This document shows, piece by piece, positions 1-9,985 of a DNA stretch of 64,000 bases (the stretch's first letter is position 1; every line of letters begins with the position of its first letter). The translations under genes and the position numbers were made by a program. The DNA is from Epiperipatus broadwayi (Eukaryota > Onychophora > Udeonychophora > Euonychophora > Peripatidae). The stretch covers positions 6,902,501 to 6,966,500 of the forward strand of contig JAQFVV010000030.1 in assembly GCA_028023455.1 (NCBI GenBank), in the 5' to 3' direction. Under the pieces are notes generated by a model. That model searched no databases. It worked only from the letters and a program-made list of their open reading frames with translations, and was not told the origin of the DNA.

Positions 1-320
1 TTTGAAATATGGAGTTATATTTAGCAAAAACATAGAAGTTAAAATAGAAAAGAAAAAGATAGAAAGCTTCGTAATGTGGATATGGAAAATGAAAGAGATA
101 AGTTGGAAGGATAAGATTAGCAATGCAGAATAAAAATTATTTATTGAGGAAAATAATAAGGAAGAGAAATTAGATTGTGCTTGTACTTTGAGGAAAAGAA
201 TTATGAAAGATATGTTGGGAATGATAAGAATAAGAAAAAGTGGAAAGAAGTTTGATCGTCTAAGTAGGGGAGTAATTAAGGATTTAAAACAAAGAAAGGT
301 TTGGAAAAATCTGGTTTAGG
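1..320 (+). pseudogene. 3' end of an RTE-type LINE reverse transcriptase ORF (decayed)
   Basis: The plus strand conceptually reads as the C-terminal tail of a non-LTR retrotransposon ORF2. It has a segment like 'ESFVMWIWKM..ISWKDKISN' near 60-125, then a basic region and a closing 'W' rich stretch up to about 310. This is the usual order after the reverse transcriptase in RTE-type LINEs (I/L-E-MW-W-R/K...ISW..KV/I-N-E). Stops and frameshifts interrupt it and the upstream part lies outside the window. The better preserved LINE at 12.6-16.1 kb carries the same tail, so the two probably belong to one clade. Recognition rests on family pattern memory. Confidence 0.55.
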
Positions 321-873
321 GTGCAATATTTACTATTTAATCGATGACTAATAATTATTATGGTGATTTTAAAAATATTTATTAAAAATTAAAATATTCA
401 TATATATTATTTATTTCTATCTCTAAACTTATTAAATAATATCAAGTTTAAATACTTAAGATTGAAGCTTAAGTCTTCAAATTAATTTCAAAGATAGAAA
501 GTAATGATGATATGAAAATAACACTTGTTAACAGGGGATAATACTTAAAAGATTATATGGTCATGGCTATTATCTATGTAATTTCTCATTTTGTAATTTA
601 GTTTCAGATAAAATGCTTTTCAACTGATGTTTTGTTTGCTATTTTTATGTTGATTAATTTAATAAGAAATTTTCTAAATGCTAATTCATATTTCTTTTTG
701 GTTATTGTGTACTTAATAGAAATGAATTTCAGTTAATGAAATCTATAAATTTAGTGTAAATATCAAACAATATTGCAAGCATTTGCATATTATGTATACC
801 AGCACACACACATTTATAACTTTTTTTTAATTATTATCTGTCCATTCCATGAATAATAGAATGTTCTAGTGCT
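321..873. other. AT-rich spacer, nothing recognised
   Basis: No coding pattern, repeat pair or structural signal was seen here apart from homopolymer-rich AT sequence. Confidence 0.5.
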
Positions 874-888
874 AAAGTTCAAATCTTG

Positions 889-992
889 TCAAGCGTTGTT
901 AGCCGAGAGGTCATCACAGCTGCCTTGCAAGCAAGTAGTTGGTTGCAGACGGTTGTGGGTTCACGTCCCGGCCGATGCTATGACATGAAAAA
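889..992 (+). mobile_element. tRNA-derived SINE, complete copy 1
   Basis: A roughly 100-bp G+C-richer unit begins 'gcgttgttagccgagaggtc' (A-box-like) and contains 'gggttcacgtcccgg' (B-box-like, matching the pol III GGTTCRANYCC pattern). It ends 'gatgctatgacat' plus an A run. It is flanked by a perfect 15-bp direct repeat AAAGTTCAAATCTTG at 874-888 and 993-1007, the signature of target-primed retroposition. Three more copies occur at about 18261, 25785 and 52569. The leucine/serine-like 'TAGCCGAGAGGTC' start and long middle suggest a type II tRNA ancestor, but I cannot name it. Confidence 0.85.
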
Positions 993-1007
993 AAAGTTCA
1001 AATCTTG

Positions 1008-1822
1008 CATATTATAGAGAACTGGAAGATATTTGAATAATATGCCATTTATACAACTAAACAGGCTTTCATTTTTTTTTTTTTTAATATTTTAAATTAA
1101 TCTCTTACGAATTTTTTTTAAAGAGAAATTATCTATTTTCAGATCTTGAAGACTCATTTATCAATTGTAAATTAAGATTTATATTTTCATAATTTTATTT
1201 AAGTACAATATGATAATGATATGATTTTTTTCAATCATATTAAACACTTATTTAACTCAGAAATTCTGTTTGTTTGATAGTTTGTTTATTTGGGTCAAAT
1301 CTTGTAACTGATTTGTAACACTTCTTTTGTAACATTTTTATAACATTTTGATGACAATGCAATATTTCACCATTGACTACCCATTTATCCATCCTAACAA
1401 TATTGGCAGGCTGAATTCCAAACCACATTGTTATTGGGTCAGTAAGTTTTCGATGATGCACAATAGATGGTGTTATATTTTTTTAAAAATATGCTTTCAT
1501 ATGATTATTTCATTAAAAAGTATTTACAGTTGAAGTAAAAAGAAATGAAAGATGAAATCTTAATTTCTCTTGATTATTGAACTAAAACTTGCTTTTTTTT
1601 AAAAAAAAAAGAAAAAAAATGCTGCCTTCATAAACATGAAAGTTTTACATACAAATTTCATTTCAAATACTTGAAACACATTGTCATTGTTTAGATTCTG
1701 TTTTTAAATTTGAATATGAATGGTTACAAAAAGTCCATTGCAAAATATCCAAGTACTAAAAAGTAAAAAATAATATATATATAAAATATTTTATAAACAA
1801 CTCTTATTTAATTTAGTAAGGC
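1008..1822. other. AT-rich spacer, nothing recognised
   Basis: Contains poly-T and poly-A runs and short spurious reading frames on both strands around 1250-1530. These show no codon or family signal, so nothing was annotated. Confidence 0.5.
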
Positions 1823-1823
1823 A

Positions 1824-2012
1824 ATAAAGACAATTTTTTTTTTTTTGAACACAATTTTGGTTGTTTTATATAATGTGAAAAATAAGAGGAGGAACACCCA
1901 TAAATTAATTAATTCAATTGCAATTTTTAAAATTAGTAATTGAATTAATTAATTTATGGACACACCATACTTTTATTTAAAGTTACATATAACCAAAATT
2001 GTGCTTAAAAAA
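1824..2012. mobile_element. palindromic MITE (about 190 bp)
   Basis: Two arms of about 90 bp are inverted copies of each other. The outer ends contain ACACAATTTTGGTT and its complement AACCAAAATTGTG, and the inner part contains 'cataaattaattaattcaatt' on one side and its complement on the other. There is no coding capacity. The structure is that of a miniature inverted-repeat element. Superfamily and target duplication are unclear. Confidence 0.65.
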
Positions 2013-3034
2013 TATTTTTGCGTTCTTCATAAATTACTCCAATTAAATGAAATTGTTTTTTTTTATACAATGGTTGTTATATTATTCTTACTGCACATAG
2101 TCCGAATTTAATGAAACTTGATTGTGTATAATGTTGATATTATATTTCTGGTTTTTATTTGACAAAGCTTGTATTTTATTTGGCAATCAAAAAACTAATA
2201 TATAATTAATATTCATATAAAACAATTGTCCATTTCCATTTAATATTTATATCTTTTCTTTTGCCTTTAGTCTTTGTTACTGCCAAGCACAAATATTGAC
2301 TCATAAAAATTATTTAAAAATAATGTTAGTTATACATTTTTCAAAAGTTAAAATATCATTTTTAAAGCACAAAAGATCATATTTCAGATGTTTTTATTTT
2401 TAAATTTATTTACGTTGTTTGTTTTAATAAAGTGTTACCTTATTGGCAGTTTATGAATCAGATTTTTACTTCTGTTCTATTTGTTTCACACAGTTAAATA
2501 ATTTATTGTTACCATGTTTTTATATTTACCTTTCTATTTGTTTATCTGCTTTTATATTTACAGCAAGATTACGTTGATTACAACTCTGGAAAAAAGTATG
2601 ATGACTGAATTTTTGAAAAATGGGGCCAAGTTCTCTTTAGGAATAATTTTAATAGTTATTTGGACCCTCATTACAATAAAACTATATAGCTATTTTTATG
2701 TATTAATTTTTGCATAGTATATGTTTAAATCCATATTTTGTTTTTTATTGAAGTGTATTTATATAAAGTTTAAATAAAGTTACTTTTGGGTTTACTTTGT
2801 CTAAAAAATAAAAAAAAGTCACAAATAAACCTTTATGGATTTTTAGTATAATTAAATCATGTCTTCAGCTAATTGATTATATTATTAATGTATCTGATTT
2901 ATATTTAATTATCACAAATTAAATTAAAACAAAATGTGGCTGATGATGGGATTTTTATTCATTAATGCATTGCAGCATTTTTGTGCTTTTAAGTAAATGA
3001 GCAATACTGCTTCATGTAGGGTATGAAGATTAGC
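2013..3034. other. AT-rich spacer, nothing recognised
   Basis: A 67-codon frame at 2514-2717 (+) is rich in Phe, Ile and Leu because of base composition. It has no recognisable domain, so I do not call it a gene. Confidence 0.45.
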
Positions 3035-3065
3035 TTAATAACATTGTTTTTAAACTTTTATATTA

Positions 3066-3368
3066 CATGATCACCATCTCTTATACTAGCACATAATTGT
3101 TATTAAACAAGGCAAAACTCTCCATACAATAGTGCCACCCTGTGCCAAACAGAGTAATCATTGGAGGGTTGCATTAGATCCTAAGATCTAGGTGCAGTGC
3201 TCTCAGATCCAAGGCTCCTCACTGACGAAGGCCACAAGCCAGAAACTAATCTGGGGATATTGGATGAGTAGGCACTAGATAGGGATTTTATGCATAAGCC
3301 TTCTAGCATCCATTGATTATTCTGTTTGGCACAGGGTGGCACTACTGTATGGAGAGTTTTGCCTTGTT
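3066..3368 (+). mobile_element. family A palindromic element, copy 1 (Penelope-like, hammerhead-bearing)
   Basis: The ends are inverted copies: 'aacaaggcaaaactctccat..gccaccctgtgcc' on the left and its complement at 3324-3368. A single-sided tail, 'tgatcaccatctcttatactagcacataattg', lies at 3066-3104. Copies 2 and 3 carry the complement of this tail at their right end. Between the arms is a hammerhead-like motif (3207-3265). A possible imperfect target duplication of 17 bp (TTAATAAYATTGTTYTT, 15/17 matching) lies at 3035-3051 and 3368-3384, leaving about 15 extra bases beyond the tail on the left. Relation to Penelope-like elements is inferred from the ribozyme, the palindromic architecture and the long target duplications of the other copies. 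Confidence 0.7.
3207..3265 (+). ncRNA. type I hammerhead-like ribozyme, family A copy 1
   Basis: The CTGACGA box is at 3222-3228. Stem II is GGC-cacaa-GCC with an unpaired A/A next to the core. GAAA is at 3242-3245. Stem III would be ACT/AAT, where one of its three pairs is lost (the 14395 copy has ACT/AGT). The predicted cleavage nucleotide is C3251. Inner stem I pairs TCCTCA with TGGGGA (six pairs, one G-U). After an internal loop, outer stem I pairs ATCCAA (3207-3212) with TTGGAT (3260-3265). The stem III change and the A/A mismatch probably reduce activity. Folded by hand only. Confidence 0.65.
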
Positions 3369-3384
3369 TAATAATATTGTTCTT

Positions 3385-3976
3385 ATGTAGTCTTTTACAT
3401 TTTTTTAATTTTAAGAAAATAAAAAAATTGTTAACAATTTTTCAGTTTATAAATCAAAGATATTTATATTAAGTGAGACCTGTATAAAATACCTTTAAGA
3501 AACATTTGATGACAATTTTAATAATTTTAACTTTGGCACAGAGATTAATATGTTTCTGTTATTAGTTTTGAAATAGTTTCCATAAATAAGTCTTAAGAAA
3601 AAAAAGTTCCAAAAGTCTTAATATAGTTTTAAACTTTAATATTAATAATCCAAGAAGCCTAAATTTTATATATATATATTTTTAAAAATAAATCACTCTA
3701 ACTACTATCTTGTTTTAAACTTTGTTTACTCAGCATCTCATTAGTTGAAGCTTATTTTTGAATCAGTTTTTTTTTTTTTAACAATTTTTTTCACATAATT
3801 GTTCATTATATTTCTGTAGATTTTATTTTTATTTTTATAAAGTGAATTTTTTTTTTGTTCAATTTTTCATCACTTCTACCTATCTTCCAGTAAGAGAGAA
3901 CAAGGAAAAAAAAAGTAATTTATTAGCTTAAACTCCCAAAGCTAAATTATAAAATTTTTCAAATAATGTTTTATTA
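3385..3976. other. AT-rich spacer, nothing recognised
   Basis: Only homopolymer and AT microsatellite sequence was seen. Confidence 0.5.
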
Positions 3977-3984
3977 GTTTATAG

Positions 3985-4458
3985 CAGGGGTGGGAAAATA
4001 GCGGCCTGAGGACCACATGCAGCCTGCCAAAACAATCAGAAAAATCCACCTTGAACTGAAATTTCCTTCCTGTCCGCGACCAAAGATTCGTCTTTTATTT
4101 TCCACTAGGATGACCACATCAATACACATGTGCAGTGTAGATACGATGTGCAATGCTTTTCCAGTTGATCTGGTTAATTTCAATTTTGTCTTTGCATTAG
4201 CAAATGTATACATTTCCACCTTTAGTGAAACCATGAACCCTCCGATAAATGTAAAATCGGCGATGAAATGTCATGTGTTTAATGAAGAATGGACAAACAA
4301 ATATTTCTTTGGTAATACAGGGATTAAAATAGTGTGTTTATTGTGTCATGAAAAAAAGGCATGGCCCTCCGCTAACCTTCGCTTCCACAAAGTGGCCCCC
4401 AATGCAGCCTTCCGCCAACCTCTGCTGTCCCTGAACCAAAACATTTGCCTATCCCCTG
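3985..4458 (+). mobile_element. hAT transposon, internally deleted derivative
   Basis: Terminal motif CAGGGGTGGGAAAAT on the left and ..CTATCCCCTG on the right. A perfect 8-bp duplication GTTTATAG flanks it (3977-3984 and 4459-4466), the size expected for hAT. The interior still encodes, around 4227-4360 (+), the start of a BED/GTF2IRD2-like transposase: 'VFNEEWTNKYFF' followed by 'IVCLLCHEK', the CxxC zinc-binding start. The frame then runs straight into the 3' subterminal region (4375-4458, G+C-rich). About 474 bp remain, so this is an MITE-like deletion product that needs a transposase in trans. Confidence 0.85.
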
Positions 4459-4774
4459 GTTTATAGTATTCATATTTTTAAAGTATTTTAAGTTTAAATC
4501 AGCACTAAATTTTTTGGGAAATTGTATATACTAAAGGTGAAAGTAACTATAGACTTAGTATCCATAGAATGACCTCTTTCCTTTTAGTTATGATGACTAG
4601 ATTATATTATAGTTGTTTATTTTTATTCTCATTTGATAATCCAGATTAACATAAAATCTTTTCTCTATAGAAAAAAAGCATACTGATTACTTTTGGGTGA
4701 TTAGCTGGATTAGTTATAGGTTGTCTTTGAAAAAAATAATTTTAAGCTTTTTATAACGGAAGAAAATTTCAAGG

Positions 4775-4845
4775 TTCACTTACTCCAGATTCAAACCTAG
4801 GTCATGGACAAAGAAGGTAGCTAAACTAACAACTACGTCATGGGT
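4775..4845 (-). repeat. possible tRNA-derived SINE remnant
   Basis: On the minus strand the order is an A-box-like 'tagttgttagttt', about 30 bases, then a B-box-like 'ctaggtttgaatctgg' resembling GGTTCGAATCC. It is a different family from the SINE at 889. A short fragment, so confidence is low. Confidence 0.35.
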
Positions 4846-4849
4846 TTTT

Positions 4850-6075
4850 TTTTTATGTTAGGAATGTGAGAATTTATTTAGTACTTGGAAGAGAATGGGT
4901 TGGAAAAGAGGATTATGTTTTTAGTCTCCATGATCACTATATATATATCACTGAGATGACTTGACAAACAAATGTGTAGGAGTGAGTATTTAGGCAGTTA
5001 TTTGAATAAATTATTTATTAAAATAAAAAAAAAAAATCCTAAATTACAATTGTGAATGAGAGGGGGGGGTAATTAGATAAAATTAAAAGATTGCTAAAAA
5101 TCTAATTTATTATCAAATGACAAATTATTGGAAAATGATATGAAAGAAAACAAGATAATTATGACTTTGAACTTCTGTTAAGGCTGAGGGTTTGGATTGC
5201 TTCGGAATTGTATTGAAAAGATAGTAAATGATTAATAAGTTTTTTAATGACTTGATGTGACCATAAATAATCTTATCCTGTAAATAGAGCAAACTAAAAG
5301 AGAATTATTTCTGGTGTATCTTTTTCAATAATAATTATATAAAATGCTTGTGATGACTTTTTTAAAAAATAAAAAAAATTATCCTTTATGTGTAAGTACT
5401 GTATGAGTATGTGTTTGTATATTACCGCACACATATAATATTTTAATGCTTTTCTTATTCAAAATATATTATCTTGGTACGAAAGCACTTGTATTTAGAG
5501 ATCATTATCAATATGTTTTTAAATTGGTCATAGAATATTTGTGATTAGAAGTTTATAGAAGTCATAATCTCAAAATTTTTGTTTATTGGCAGAGGAAAAT
5601 CAATCTGTTAGAAGCATAAGTACTGCCACAATCTGTACAGATGTAAGAACTTAGAAAGAAAGTCATAATATTGAACCTCAGCATTACTTTTAAATAGAGT
5701 GAAATATGTGGAAGACTTCAGCTTCATAAAAGGAGCATATAAAAAATATCTTTAATGGTTATTTTAGTATAATATAGAAAGCAAGAGAAAACTACATTTT
5801 ATATTCTCAAAAGAAGTAAAATGAAATAAAAGATAGTACTATTTTATAAAACTCAAATATTAATAATATTTTTATTAAGATTGGTTTTAATTAGGATTTG
5901 GCATTATGAAGTCTTTTTTTTAGATAAACTAATTATTAAAAGTCTAGATTTGGTACCATGAAAGCATTATGATGCTTGAATCTTTTTGGGATTGTGATGG
6001 TTATATAGACATTTGTGACCATCATTGTTATTAATCTTATTATTGGTTATAATCATTTATTAAAAAAATAATTGC
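4850..6075. other. AT-rich spacer, nothing recognised
   Basis: No coding pattern or repeat structure was recognised. A short poly-G run lies near 5061. Confidence 0.45.
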
Positions 6076-6083
6076 ATATAGCA

Positions 6084-6269
6084 CAGTGGCTCTCAACCTT
6101 TCTAATGCCGCGACCCTTTAATACAGTTCCTTATGTTGTGGTGACCCCCGACCTTTAATTTTGCTACTGTTATGAATCAAAAATGTGTTTTTCAATGGTC
6201 TTAGGTGATCCCTGTGAAAGGATTGTTCGGCTCTCAAAGGGATCGCGACCCTCAGGTTGAGAACCACTG
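6084..6269. mobile_element. SPIN-like hAT MITE (186 bp)
   Basis: The ends are CAGTGGCTCTCAACCTTTCT.. and ..CTCAGGTTGAGAACCACTG. The interior has 'gccgcgaccctttaatac', 'tttgctactgttatgaatc', 'caatggtcttaggtgatccctgtgaaaggattgttcggctc' and 'gggatcgcgaccctcaggttgagaac'. These closely match the SPIN (Space Invaders) non-autonomous hAT family as I remember it. Perfect 8-bp target duplications ATATAGCA lie at 6076-6083 and 6270-6277. SPIN is known for repeated horizontal transfer among vertebrates and some invertebrates. Confidence 0.88.
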
Positions 6270-6277
6270 ATATAGCA

Positions 6278-7420
6278 TGTATCATCATTGTCACTATTTT
6301 CAACTGATATCAACCCACTACAGGATGGTCTCTCCAAGTTTAATCCAGTTTATACAATCCATTGGTTTTTTCTTCACACCAACAAACTTCCTTATTTCAT
6401 CCAATCATATGACTAGTGATTCCTTTTTTAAGTCTTATCTTTTGATGCTTAGTTTGATTTCAACCATATGTAATTTACAATGTTGAATTGTCCATTGATA
6501 GGTGTTTAATGAAAACTATGTCAAAAAAAGAAAAACTAAAATCTTATTTTAATTTAAGATTATCTCATTTTTCAAATACATCTTAATTAATTTGAGAATT
6601 GAAAATGTTTTAGATGATGAATTATTTTAATTATAATAAAATTATTCACTATAAATTTGTAATATTTATTTATTGGAAACTTCTTTCAATAGGAAGTGAC
6701 TCAGAATTAATTTCCTTTAAGGCTATATTTTATTTTATTGTTGTAATATATATAATATTTAAGTAAGATAATTTTAAAGTAACAACATTTTTTTGAAACT
6801 TTTAATAACTAAGATTCCAACTAAAACAATGAATCTTTAAATAATTTAAATTTTTTATTGACTTTATTTGTTATAGCTTAAAGTGTTATTCATAGAATGT
6901 TCCAGCCAGACTGTATTTTTCTTTATACATTATAGTTATATATTATTTATTCCAAAATTAATATACAATTGACCCTTATCTGCTGAAATTAACATAACTC
7001 CCCCATCCTGTTTTTGTTTGTAACTCTCCTTGGTTATTTTAACATTTTCTTAACTTTCCTACTCTTAACTTTCCTAGCATATTTACTTCTTACTGATAAT
7101 CTTATTGATTTTGTTCATTTCTGCAGTAATATTTTTTTTATAATTCTGCCATTAAAAGAGAATACATCATTCTTTTTTGTTATGTAAAGTTGTGAATGAA
7201 ATAATTAATTTTCATTTTTTTTATTTTGGTAAAACATTTTGTATAAATAATAGACTATGATCTTGCAAATAGGTATGTTCTTTCAGTTTTTAATTCATAT
7301 ATACAATTAATTAATTGAAACCAATGGAGAAACTCTCTTGAAGTTTGTTAATAGAGTTTTTGATTAAGTTTTTTATAGATCAATTTTTACCAAACTCACC
7401 ACTTTCTTTATTTTGCGGTA
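6278..7420. other. AT-rich spacer, nothing recognised
   Basis: No element ends or coding pattern were seen. Short open frames here look compositional. Confidence 0.45.
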
Positions 7421-7421
7421 A

Positions 7422-7745
7422 TATTTTATATAAATGCAACGTATCCACTCTACTTTGAATACTTTTTAGCAAAAAAAACTTTTTATTGCACATATATACA
7501 TACACAATCTTAGGTTTCGACTATCCTGCAGTCTTCTTCAGAGCTTTAATATTTTTTTATATTGTTTATATTTTTATGGTATTATTTATATAGTTATATA
7601 TTTTATTTTGTTCATTATATCATAAGTTTGAAGAAGATTGCAGGACAGTCGAAACGTAAGATTGTATACACATATGTACAGTAAAAGGTTTTTTGCTAAA
7701 AAAGTGTTCAATGTAAAGTGGATAAATTGCATTTATATAAGATCA
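7422..7745. mobile_element. family C palindromic element (Penelope terminal-repeat-like)
   Basis: Two arms of about 120 bp, 7422-7545 and 7626-7745, are inverted copies. Each reads outward as 'tctgaagaagactgcaggatagtcgaaac' (left arm, minus strand) or 'tttgaagaagattgcaggacagtcgaaacgtaag' (right arm, plus strand), followed by a shared 'ttgctaaaaa..ttcaa.gta.agtggata..ttgcatttatata'. The CTGAAGA...GACT-loop-AGTC-GAAAC order in the left arm resembles a hammerhead core. Only about two stem I pairs can be formed, and the right arm has lost the C of CTGA. Similar 'gaagaagactgc..gtcgaaac' sequences occur at Penelope-like element ends. Function and membership are inference. Confidence 0.55.
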
Positions 7746-9400
7746 GTTTTTCATGTTGTCTCTTCTCTGAATTCTTGCTTTTTTCACAATAGTTCTATTC
7801 ATATTAGAATAATACTAGTGTACCCTATTATTCTGATATATGTCTAATTTTATATTAATCTTATTTGTATTATATCTAATCCAATTTACAGTTTTGCAGA
7901 TATTTTCACTCGATATTCTAAGTAGTTTTTAAGCATCAATCATTATTGGTTTTTGCTTTGCTCAATATCAACTGAGCTGATGCTTTAATTTTTTTAAAAC
8001 TTTTTTTCAAAAAAAGGCTTAATCAAATTACTTAAAATGTCATTCTTGACAGAAATTTATTAAAATACCTTTCCATTTTATTATTATTTAGTGTTAATCT
8101 TTTTCATTGATCTTCTTTGGGAAGTTTATATTTCTTTTACTAACAAAATTGCTGCTTTTCAGAAAATCAATAATTTATTTGGTTTAAAATTTGTTTTCTC
8201 TGTTAAAATTTTTTATTTTATAAAAAATCCAAATTTGATCTTCTGATTCATGGATAGAGAATCTTGATTTATTCTTAACTTGCCAAACTATATCCAAAAT
8301 TGTTTTATTTTTTTTCTTAAATCATTTTTACTCACAATATCATTCTATAAACCTTTTATATTTATACCATTTAAATTTGGTTCATTCCATGTCAAGTGAT
8401 CTAATCAGAAAATCTCAACATCTTTAATTTTTTTTTTTCAGTTTGATTTATCAAATACACCATAGATATAAAAATCATTTTTACATTTTTTTATATCTGA
8501 TGTAGTTATCATCCAGAAATTTTTTTTCACTTTTGCTCTTATATTTTATGCAAGAAATGATTATTTAAGCTTACATTAAGATAAGTTGTTGAAAGTACCA
8601 AATTATAATTTATTTTATAATCTTCAATGTAATACGTAAAATTTATAAGTTTTGATGTTTTTTAATTTCATTTCTAAAGTTTTTGACTTTCAATTTCTAG
8701 AAAAACTTAAATTTTAAAAACTTTGGGGGGGGGGTATGTAATTGAGCACAAATGTATATATTTTGGTATCCTTTGTGGAAAGTTTCATCATAATAGGATC
8801 ATATTTTTTATTATTTTTCAAAAAATATTATACAAATAGAAACGTCGACAATGTAAATAACTGTTTGAAATTTTTATTCAAATTTTCAGATATTTTGGAA
8901 AATTAATTCTGTTTTGAAACAATACAGTGCTGTTATACCCTTATAGCAAAATAAGGTAAATAATTGAAATAGAAGGGAAAAGACAACAAAAATTCTTGAA
9001 ATCTATATACTGTTCATATAATGACTAATTTTTTAAACATAACTCTTAAATTATTCTCAATTCAGAAAAATCTTAAATAATTATACAACTTTATGCATTT
9101 TAGTAGTCAGTAATAATTGTATGTGAACAATTTAAATTGTTATCGGTAAAATAATTTGGAGACCACAGCCATTTTTTCCTTATAGAGCTATAAATTTAAC
9201 AAGAAGGGCATTCGAGATTCACCAAGATAATAACTAGTTATACAGGCATTTCAAATTTATCATAATATTTCTTTAGGTATATAAAGAAAAGCAGAATCTA
9301 AATTAGAGCGAAAGAATTATATTTTCACTACTATCAGCCATCTTGTTCATAGCCAAAACTACTGCATGCCATGAATGATGATTGTATTTGCAGATTGCTT
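7746..9400. other. AT-rich spacer, nothing recognised
   Basis: Long AT-rich stretch with a poly-G run at 8725-8734. Nothing else was supported. Confidence 0.45.
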
Positions 9401-9622
9401 ATTCTTTTATTTTTGCTAATGGTAAATTATTTAAAACCTTCTTCTGGTAAAGAAACATGAATGATTCCTCATTCTTTAAAAATATTTTTCTCAGTAATAC
9501 TTTATCTGATAAAGGATGAAATAATGTAACTTCTTTGTACCTGATTTGAGTTATTCAGAATCAATATTGGATGTGCTCCGCATAAACAGCTAAAAAAGAT
9601 GTCAGAATTAGTCTTCATAGGG

Positions 9623-9985
9623 TTACATGAAGCTTATTTTTTCTATGAATCTGTTCATGATTTTCCCTAGATTATCACTTACTCCTTTACCATGGAATGG
9701 AATGCAGAAATGTGTCTTGATTTTATTATCACTTTTATAGTAGCTTAAATTTGAAAAATATTTTCTGTTTTTAAACTGTGCAACAGAATCATCTGAAAAA
9801 TAGTATATCTTTTTCAAATCTGGTAGTAGTCCTGATCTTAGATGTAATTTTATTTTGAAATGAATGAACATATTCAGAGATGCAAATAATATTTTAAAAG
9901 ATAAAAAACTGATCTTTATTTTATAAAATAAAAGTTTAATTTTATGCAAAGTCAAATTTCTCCACAACCTCAATTCTTTTGACAT
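9623..9985 (-). pseudogene. fragment of a transposon-type protein with a YFSD...QxKNxKxFxNL...HGKG signature
   Basis: A 120-codon minus-strand frame contains 'YYFSDDSVAQFKNRKYF', then 'NLSYYKSD' and 'HFCIPFHGKGVSDNLG'. I recognise this order (YFSDG...QYKN.KNF.NL..H..DF...W.F.ATSHGKG.CDG.GG) from a protein family found in many copies in invertebrate genomes. The family behaves like a mobile-element protein with conserved acidic and His/Lys residues. Here SDG has become SDD and CDG has become SDN, and 'TSHGKG' is 'PFHGKG', so the fragment is decayed. The minus strand below 9623 may continue it, with stops. I cannot name the superfamily. Confidence 0.5.

Noticed and set aside
2514-2717. 67-codon plus-strand frame starting in a hydrophobic stretch
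   Set aside because: It is rich in Phe, Ile, Leu and Tyr as expected from AT-rich sequence, with no domain and no neighbouring support.
3100-3375. TTAA-flanked piggyBac MITE interpretation of family A copy 1
   Set aside because: Copies 2 and 3 have 12-14-bp duplications outside a tail beyond the TTAA, so TTAA is internal to the element.
3974-4234. 86-codon minus-strand frame
   Set aside because: It lies antisense to the recognisable hAT transposase start on the plus strand and spans the element end.
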